From: DASRHY01 sp046765875
GTDB taxonomy: Bacteria > Actinomycetota > Actinomycetes > Propionibacteriales > Kribbellaceae
Direction of reading: 5' to 3'
DNA length: 18,539 nucleotides
Assembly: GCA_046765875.1 (NCBI GenBank)
Contig: JBKPSJ010000034.1
Location: 1 to 18,539 of the forward strand
In this document: in pieces, positions 13,953 through 18,539 of the stretch
How the letters are laid out: each line of letters begins with the position of its first letter
Numbering within the stretch: position 1 is the first letter of the stretch
Position numbers and translations under genes: made by a program
Notes under the pieces: model-generated
What the model was told of the DNA's origin: nothing
Database searches by the model: none
The model's input: only the letters and a program-made list of their open reading frames with translations

Positions 13953-14822
13953 TCAGTCGAGGCTGGCGTGAAGGGCCGCGGCGAAGCCGTCCGGGTCGCC
14001 CTTCTGGCCGTACTCGCCGCCGAGGAAGCCACCGTGGTTGCTCGGGTACACGACCGCCTCGACACCCAGCCCCTCGGCGACGGACCTGCCGCCGCGCGCC
14101 GCCAGTTGCTGACCCGACTCCGCGCCGACCGCGAGTACGAGCCGATCGCCCATCGCCTTCAGCGCCTCGAAGTCCGGGTTGTACTCGTTGCACGACGGCA
14201 TGTTCCGCATCAGCGGGTCGGTGCGGGTGCCGTCGTCCTCGGCCGACATGCCGAACATCGCCGGGTCCGGCGCCGGCTGGTCGAGGTAGTCGTCGCCGAT
14301 CGGCCCCTCGTACATCACGAATTGGATGAACTTCGCCATCGCCGGCCCCGAGCCCGACTTCTGGTACGTGGCGACCATGTCCCGCAGCACGGCGAACGCC
14401 TGCTCCTTGTCGGCGAGCAGCGCGGCCGTCGGCGGCTCGTGCGCGACCAGCCGGTTGACGTCGCCGGGGTGCAGCTCGGCGAGCCTGAGCGCGTTCACCG
14501 CGCCGCCGCTGCTCGCGAAGATGTCGACCGGCCCGACGCCGAGGTCCTCGATCACCCGGTGCAGGTCCGCGGCGTGCTCCTCGGGCGGGATCGGAGTAGT
14601 GCCGACCGGGTTGCGACCGGCGCCGCGCGGGTCGTACGTCACCACCGGCCGGTCGGTGAAGTGGCTCGCCAGCGTACCGAAGCCGACCGCGTCCATCGGG
14701 CTGCCGATCATCATCAGCACCGGCCGGTCGGCGGTGGCGTCGCCGAGATCCCCGTGGACGTCATAGGTGACTGTCGAGGAACCGCTACCCACCGTGCGTG
14801 TGGACACGTTGCGCTCGTTCAC
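13953..14822 (-). CDS. Alpha/beta hydrolase
   Basis: A 289-residue hydrolase with the alpha/beta fold. Landmarks are the oxyanion region MMIGSPMDAVGFG near 37-49 and VTYDPRGAGRN at 61-71. The nucleophile elbow ASSGG is at 103-107 (Ser105, with Ala in place of the usual first Gly), and the catalytic His263 lies in SNHGGF. An acid residue is expected near GDRLVLAVGAESGQQ, but a canonical Asp is not obvious there. Start GTG 14822 has a strong GGGGGAG 4 bases upstream. It resembles hydrolases annotated as esterases or haloperoxidase-like proteins; substrate unknown. It is a probable stand-alone gene, with a 155-base leader upstream that contains no other gene. Confidence 0.87.
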   Translation of the reverse strand: MNERNVSTRTVGSGSSTVTYDVHGDLGDATADRPVLMMIGSPMDAVGFGTLASHFTDRPVVTYDPRGAGRNPVGTTPIPPEEHAADLHRVIEDLGVGPVDIFASSGGAVNALRLAELHPGDVNRLVAHEPPTAALLADKEQAFAVLRDMVATYQKSGSGPAMAKFIQFVMYEGPIGDDYLDQPAPDPAMFGMSAEDDGTRTDPLMRNMPSCNEYNPDFEALKAMGDRLVLAVGAESGQQLAARGGRSVAEGLGVEAVVYPSNHGGFLGGEYGQKGDPDGFAAALHASLD

Positions 14823-14977
14823 GAATCTCCCCCTCGCTGAGGTCGTACGTCATGGCCGCACGTCGGCGCACGGCTTACCCGGTCAGACAGCCCGGACCGG
14901 CCAGAATCATCGCAGCCGACACATTCGAAACGCTGTCACCAGGCTGTGGGCCGTGGCGCATGACCTCCGGGGTACGT

Positions 14978-15208
14978 TCAGGCTTCGGCGGGCATCTCCT
15001 CGACGGCGACCACCTCGGTCGACCACACGACAGCTTTGGGGGCGTGTGCACCGTTGTCCTCGTGGAAGATGCACAGGTCGTCCTCGTCGACGTACTTGTC
15101 GAACTTGCCGGTGAAGCTTCGCTCGGCTCCACCGTCCAGCGCTTCCTTGTACCTGATCCTGTAATGCCTGCCCGGCACGAACACTTCCTCGGGCGTTAGG
15201 TCTGTCAT
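14978..15208 (-). CDS. Small beta-rich hypothetical protein
   Basis: A 76-residue acidic protein (MTDLTPEEVFVPGRHYRIRY...). The alternation of hydrophobic and polar residues in HYRIRYKEAL, SFTGKFDKYV, DLCIFHED and AVVWSTEVVAVEEM suggests four or five beta strands, perhaps a small SH3-like barrel; this is inference. I preferred the ATG at 15206-15208 with GAGG 9 bases upstream. The in-frame ATG five codons earlier (15223) has no ribosome-binding site. Codon use is normal for the region. A hairpin-forming inverted repeat lies 25 bases before the ATG. The family is not recognised. Confidence 0.65.
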   Translation of the reverse strand: MTDLTPEEVFVPGRHYRIRYKEALDGGAERSFTGKFDKYVDEDDLCIFHEDNGAHAPKAVVWSTEVVAVEEMPAEA

Positions 15209-15232
15209 CCGAAGACACCTCATTCAGGACTT

Positions 15233-15250
15233 GTTCCACCTTCGTGGAAC
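15233..15250. promoter_or_regulatory. Perfect inverted repeat between AKR and small-protein genes
   Basis: GTTCCAC (15233-15239) and GTGGAAC (15244-15250) are perfect reverse complements around the tetraloop CTTC. It lies 75 bases after the aldo/keto reductase stop and 25 bases before the small gene, both on the minus strand. It could be an operator for the small gene or a hairpin ending the reductase message. There is no T-run, so a plain terminator is less likely. Confidence 0.45.
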
Positions 15251-15324
15251 GTCAGCGCTACGGAGCTTCCGTGGGCAGGACTGGACTCCTCGCAAACGAT
15301 GTACCCCTCGCCGGCTGGAACTAC

Positions 15325-16299
15325 TCACTGGTCGGCCTGGTAGAAGTTGCGCTCCCAGCGGTGCCGCTTGATCGTGGCGCGCTGTTCATCGGTCAGCCGG
15401 CGGCCGTCACTGGTCGCCGCATTGCGCTCGACGTTGCGAACCGTACGCATACCCGCGATCACAGTGCATGCGGCCGGGTGGTCCAGTACGTACCGCAACG
15501 CGATGTCCGGGAGCTGATCGGTCTCGATGCCCAGCTCATCGACGAGTCCCCGTACGTGCGCTTCTACCTGCGCCGGCCGGTCGCCGCGGAAATAGCTGTT
15601 CCGGAAGTCGCCGGAGGGGAATGTCGTACCGGCCGTGATGCGTCCGGTCAGACCGCCCTCGTCGAGTGCGACCCGCACGATCACGCCGACGTTGTGCTCC
15701 TGGCACGCCGGCAGCAGCTGCTCCTCGGCCTGCTGCGAGAACGCGTTGTAGATCACCTGGACCGTGTCGACCGCGCCGGACTCGATCAGCCGCAACGCGT
15801 TCTCCGGCTCGTAGTCGTTGATCGATACGCCGAAGAAGCGGAGCTTGCCCTCCTTCTTCAGCGCCTCGATGGCTTCCAGCCAGTCGCCGCGGCCGACCCA
15901 GTCGTCGCTCCAGACATGGAACTGGACGACGTCGAACGCCTCCAGCCCCGATGCCCGCAGGCTCCGCTCCAGACTCGCCCGGATGTGATCGCCGGGGAAC
16001 GTGTCCGCCGGGTCGAGCCCGTCCGGTGCCGGCCACATGCCGTTCTTCGGCGGCACCTTCGTCGCCACGTACACCTCGTCGCCGGCTCGTTCGCGCAGAA
16101 CCCGGCCGACGATGCGCTCGCTCTCGCCGTAGCCGCGCGCGGTGTCGACGAAGTTCACACCCAGGTCGATCGCACGGTTGAGCGCCCGGACCGATTCGTC
16201 CTCCTGTGCGCCGATCCACCCGGAGGCGCCGATGCCCCACGCGCCGTACCCGATCTCCGAGACTCGCAGTCCCGTCCGGCCCAACTCCCGATACTCCAC
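15325..16299 (-). CDS. Aldo/keto reductase
   Basis: A 324-residue NADPH-dependent oxidoreductase of the AKR superfamily, TIM-barrel fold. The catalytic tetrad is complete: Asp52 and Tyr57 in FVDTARGYGESE, Lys81 in VATKVPP, and His128 in VQFHVW. The N-terminal hairpin YRELGRTGLRVSEIGYGAWG is standard, as is the cofactor end PAACTVIAGMRTVRNVERN, which holds the adenosine phosphate. I chose GTG 16299 because GGAGGAG lies 5 bases upstream. The open frame extends further, but that part is another gene's shadow. The GTG lies 70 bases after the cNMP-domain remnant. Such proteins reduce small aldehydes or ketones; the substrate cannot be read. Confidence 0.92.
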   Translation of the reverse strand: MEYRELGRTGLRVSEIGYGAWGIGASGWIGAQEDESVRALNRAIDLGVNFVDTARGYGESERIVGRVLRERAGDEVYVATKVPPKNGMWPAPDGLDPADTFPGDHIRASLERSLRASGLEAFDVVQFHVWSDDWVGRGDWLEAIEALKKEGKLRFFGVSINDYEPENALRLIESGAVDTVQVIYNAFSQQAEEQLLPACQEHNVGVIVRVALDEGGLTGRITAGTTFPSGDFRNSYFRGDRPAQVEAHVRGLVDELGIETDQLPDIALRYVLDHPAACTVIAGMRTVRNVERNAATSDGRRLTDEQRATIKRHRWERNFYQADQ

Positions 16300-16369
16300 G
16301 ACAACTCCTCCGATGTTCTGGCTCCGACCACAAGCCTCCCGCCGGGGCGCCGTCCGAAACCGCGGGGCC

Positions 16370-16672
16370 TCAGGTGTATGCCGTGCGGATCTTCTCGGCC
16401 AGGTCGGGGAACTTCCGCTCCAGGCCGCGGAAGTCCGATCCGAACATGTTCCACACGGTGACCGGCGATGTCGCCCTGACCGTCGCCGCACGGTGGCCGT
16501 CGCCCACGATCGACAACTCTCCGAAGCAGTCACCGGGTCCAAGCTGACGGATCTCCTGGTCGTCCTGAAGCACCGCGGCCGTGCCGTCCCGCAGGATGTA
16601 GAACGCGTAACCGGAACCACCGGATACCCGATCATCCTCGCACCCGCCGAATCCGCAGGAAGTGAACATCAC
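16370..16672 (-). pseudogene. Truncated, probably frameshifted cyclic-nucleotide-binding domain
   Basis: About 100 codons whose second half is a clear cNMP-binding domain: SGYAFYILRDGTAAVLQDD, then IRQLGPGDCFGELSIVGDG with the phosphate-cassette GE..S, RAATVRATSPV and the C-terminal helix. The normal first strands and the acidic stretch before GGSGYAFY are missing. A neighbouring frame reads ADSAGARMI just upstream, like the missing AG..xxxx.EGG approach. This suggests a frameshift near 16630-16650. The GTG at 16672 has no ribosome-binding site. The domain would bind cAMP or cGMP in a regulator. If intact through an unusual start, it would be a bare half-domain protein. No DNA-binding domain follows. 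Confidence 0.6.
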
Positions 16673-16690
16673 ATGAACTGATACGCCGCG

Positions 16691-17587
16691 TCACCGCGTC
16701 CGGCCGGCCACTCCGGCACGGTCGAGCAGGTCGTCGAGGACACGGTCCATCTGCATGAGGAGGGAGACGTGACCCTCGTCCTCGTACAGGTGAACGCGGG
16801 CTCCAGGAACGTGCGCGGCGAGCCACCGTCCGTGCGCGTACGGCACCATCCGGTCCTGCGCGCCCTGCCATATCGAGACCGGTACCTCGATCGCGGAGAG
16901 GTCGAAGCCCCACGGACGTACGAGCGTGAGGTCGTCGTCCCGCCAGCCGACGCTGCCCTGCCGGCCGGCATGACGAATCCCCTCGGCGGCGCACTCGGCC
17001 AGCTCGCCGGTCAGCGCGGCCTTGTCCACCTCGGACAGCAGTTCGCCCATCGACGCGATGACATCGTCGGCGGTGACGGCGAAGGCGGCGGGCGCGTTTG
17101 TGCTCAGCCAGCCCTCCAATGCTTGGACGCCTGCCAGGGCCGCCCCGAACTCTTCGACGTTCTCCGGTCCCATCCCGGCCAGGAAATCCAGGTCCGGTAC
17201 CCCGTACGGCGCGGCGCCTGCACCACTGGTCGCAGCAAGACAACGGCCCGGGTACAGCGCCGCACACGCGAGAGCGCGAGGGCCGCCGCCCGACCAGCCC
17301 AGCGTCACGAACTCGTCCAGCCCCAGATGGTCCAGGACCTCGATGGCATCCGCCGCGTCATCTGCAATGGTGGCCGGGCCATGCCGCGGCGAAGACAGGC
17401 CATAACCGGGCCTTGAGTACGAGACCATTCGCAGGCCCCTAGCCGCGGCCGGCCGTTCCACGATCCCGAATCGGACCGCTCCCTGCGGGGTGCCCCAATG
17501 GACCAGCAGGGGCAGTCCGTCATCCGGCCCACTGGTGAGAACCTCCAGAGACCTTCCATCCGCGGTCTCCACCGTGACAGTCGCCAT
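16691..17587 (-). CDS. Alpha/beta hydrolase
   Basis: A 298-residue hydrolase. Landmarks in order are LLVHWGTPQGAVRF (27-40) with the oxyanion HWG, and MVSYSRPGYGLSS (54-66). The nucleophile elbow GWSGG is at 97-101 (Ser99), with the acid in WQGAQDRMVPY and the catalytic His273 in EDEGHVSLL. This is a complete Ser-Asp-His set and a normal family length. Start ATG 17587 is preceded by an excellent AAGGAGGTGG. It is transcribed divergently from the gene at 17640, with only 52 bases between the starts, so the promoters overlap. Downstream lies the cNMP-domain remnant. Substrate unknown; esterase, lipase or epoxide-hydrolase-like roles are all possible. Confidence 0.92.
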   Translation of the reverse strand: MATVTVETADGRSLEVLTSGPDDGLPLLVHWGTPQGAVRFGIVERPAAARGLRMVSYSRPGYGLSSPRHGPATIADDAADAIEVLDHLGLDEFVTLGWSGGGPRALACAALYPGRCLAATSGAGAAPYGVPDLDFLAGMGPENVEEFGAALAGVQALEGWLSTNAPAAFAVTADDVIASMGELLSEVDKAALTGELAECAAEGIRHAGRQGSVGWRDDDLTLVRPWGFDLSAIEVPVSIWQGAQDRMVPYAHGRWLAAHVPGARVHLYEDEGHVSLLMQMDRVLDDLLDRAGVAGRTR

Positions 17588-17639
17588 GCCGCCACCTCCT
17601 TGTACGCATTATGTCGGCGGCCGCTGCCAGAATCCGGGC
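17588..17639. promoter_or_regulatory. Divergent intergenic promoter region
   Basis: Only 52 bases separate the starts of the two divergent genes. The minus-strand Shine-Dalgarno lies at about 17592-17600. For the plus gene, CAGAAT at 17628-17633 sits 6 bases before the GTG and would fit a leaderless -10 box. CATTAT at 17607-17612 is an alternative with a short leader. No clear -35 boxes are seen, so assignments are tentative. Confidence 0.35.
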
Positions 17640-18314
17640 GTGACGAACGACGTATTCGGAGCGGGCCGAGCCTTTCTCGACCGAGAGGGACGACTGATCG
17701 AACGGCGACTGGCCGCCGTACTCTTCGATGACGCCGACCCCTGCGGTGCCGTCGCTGCGGTCCTGGCGTACCGAAACCCCGATGCGGGATTCGGCCACGG
17801 CCTCGAGCCCGACAAGCGTTGTCCGCACAGCCTTCCCATCGACGTCGAGCGGGCTTTCGACGTCTTCTTGATGGCCGCCGAGAGTGACCGGTACGAGGAG
17901 ACCTGCCGCGTGTTGGCGAAGTCCGAGGTCGTTCGTGATGCATGCGACTGGCTCGGCTCCGTGGCGCAGGCCGACGGCGCCGTACCGCTGGCCTTTCCCG
18001 TGATCGAGGACTACCCGCGCGCCGACCACTGGACCGAGTGGACCTACGAGCCCGGCTTGAACCCGACCGCCGGGCTGGCCGGTCGGCTGCAGGTGTCACC
18101 GCTCCACTTCGCGCCATCGCCCGATAGCCCATGGACCGCTCTGTTCGACGAGACCATCATCGCGGGGCATCTCGACCGCATGGTCCAGGACCAGCAGGCT
18201 GACGGCGGCTGGCCCATCGCCTGGACCCCGCCGGGAACCGCCTCGGTCATGGAGTGGCGCGGAATCGAGACCCTCCGCGCGCTGCGCACCCTCAAGGCCT
18301 ACGGCCGGATCTGA
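17640..18314 (+). CDS. Prenyltransferase/squalene-oxidase-repeat-like protein
   Basis: A 224-residue protein of the alpha-alpha-toroid (terpenoid cyclase/prenyltransferase) type. FGAGRAFLDREGRLIERRLAAVLF and AVLAYRNPDAGFGHGLEPD near 4-27 and 42-60 give the first repeat. A second repeat in the C-terminal half reads MVQDQQADGGWPIAWTPPG (about 181-199), the QQxDGGWP signature of the repeats, followed by EWRGIETLRAL. The catalytic DxDD of cyclases is not visible, so it may only have the fold. Many actinobacterial relatives are annotated simply as hypothetical. Start GTG 17640 has no ribosome-binding site and may be leaderless. It runs divergent from the hydrolase and convergent with the permease remnant, ending 3 bases from it. 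Confidence 0.75.
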   Translation: MTNDVFGAGRAFLDREGRLIERRLAAVLFDDADPCGAVAAVLAYRNPDAGFGHGLEPDKRCPHSLPIDVERAFDVFLMAAESDRYEETCRVLAKSEVVRDACDWLGSVAQADGAVPLAFPVIEDYPRADHWTEWTYEPGLNPTAGLAGRLQVSPLHFAPSPDSPWTALFDETIIAGHLDRMVQDQQADGGWPIAWTPPGTASVMEWRGIETLRALRTLKAYGRI

Positions 18315-18317
18315 GGG

Positions 18318-18539
18318 CTACTCGTAGCGGAGTGCGTCGGCGGCTGGGATGCGGGTCGCCAGCCGCGCCGGGAGGCTGGTTGCGAGGACGACCAGCAGCA
18401 CAGTTCCGACCGGTACGAGCGCGAGCCACTACCATGGCGCGATGACCCGATCCTCGCTGCTACCGCCGGCGATCGCGTAAACGGCGACGTACAGGGCGAT
18501 GCCCAGCGGTATCGACACGATCGCCGCGAACGTCGCGAG
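18318..18539 (-). pseudogene. FtsX-type ABC transporter permease, C-terminal part with in-frame amber stop
   Basis: On the minus strand the frame entering from the right edge gives SIPLGIALYVAVYAIAGG, then EDRVIAPW and a TAG at 18429-18431. After it, the same frame continues WLALVPVGTVLLVVLATSLP, then ARLATRIPAADALRYE and TAG (18318-18320). The end (RIPAADALRYE) is the standard tail of MacB/FtsX-family permeases, and the run across the stop is continuous, so the TAG most likely replaced a tryptophan codon (TGG). Translation would stop 37 codons early and lose the last membrane helix. It is either a recent pseudogene, a shortened protein or a sequencing error. The rest of the gene lies outside the window. 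Confidence 0.75.

Noticed and set aside
12975..14840. Plus-strand open frame of over 600 codons
   Set aside because: Runs antisense through the GNAT, methyltransferase and hydrolase genes; composition is that of a shadow frame.
1..18539. CRISPR arrays, insertion sequences, integrases, attachment sites
   Set aside because: No spaced direct repeats, transposase or integrase motifs, or terminal inverted repeats were seen; this is not a complete repeat search.

Overview
The window is high-GC DNA with GTG/TTG starts, 4-base stop/start overlaps, an ABC sugar operon without its own ATPase, and family-typical actinobacterial proteins. It looks chromosomal and comes from an Actinomycetota bacterium. 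Protein style suggests a soil Propionibacteriales such as Kribbella, but that genus guess is inference.

Layout. (1) 1-1529 is a gene-poor, decayed margin. A pair of small membrane-protein genes on the minus strand runs off the left edge. Next come minus-strand remnants of what look like an ECF sigma factor and a RibD/dihydrofolate-reductase-like protein. (2) 1530-2219 encodes uracil-DNA glycosylase. (3) 2271-8965 is the centrepiece: a promoter with a near-perfect ROK-type operator, then six tightly packed plus-strand genes. They encode a ROK repressor, a lipoprotein sugar-binding protein, two CUT1 permeases, a GH4 6-phospho-glycosidase-like enzyme and a BadF-type sugar kinase. Four junctions overlap, so this reads as one autoregulated operon. 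(4) 8996-10139 holds a ribbon-helix-helix-like protein whose start codon abuts a perfect 16-bp palindrome, a minus-strand phytase-like tail, and a GNAT acetyltransferase. (5) 10144-17587 is a long run of minus-strand genes: a hypothetical protein, a membrane-anchored zinc metallopeptidase, a remnant that resembles that peptidase's own C-terminus, a GyrI-like protein, a GNAT, a SAM methyltransferase, two alpha/beta hydrolases, a small beta-rich protein, an aldo/keto reductase and a truncated cNMP-binding domain. (6) At the right end a prenyltransferase/cyclase-fold-like gene converges on an FtsX-type ABC permease carrying an in-frame amber stop.

How the genes fit. The sugar operon describes a PTS-free route. 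A disaccharide is imported unphosphorylated by a CUT1 ABC importer that must borrow an ATPase encoded elsewhere. It is then probably phosphorylated by the BadF-family kinase and split by the NAD/metal-dependent GH4 enzyme, with the ROK protein sensing the sugar. The other genes are mostly single-function accessory genes. A second theme is decay: at least five minus-strand genes survive only as C-terminal tails or carry a disabling stop.
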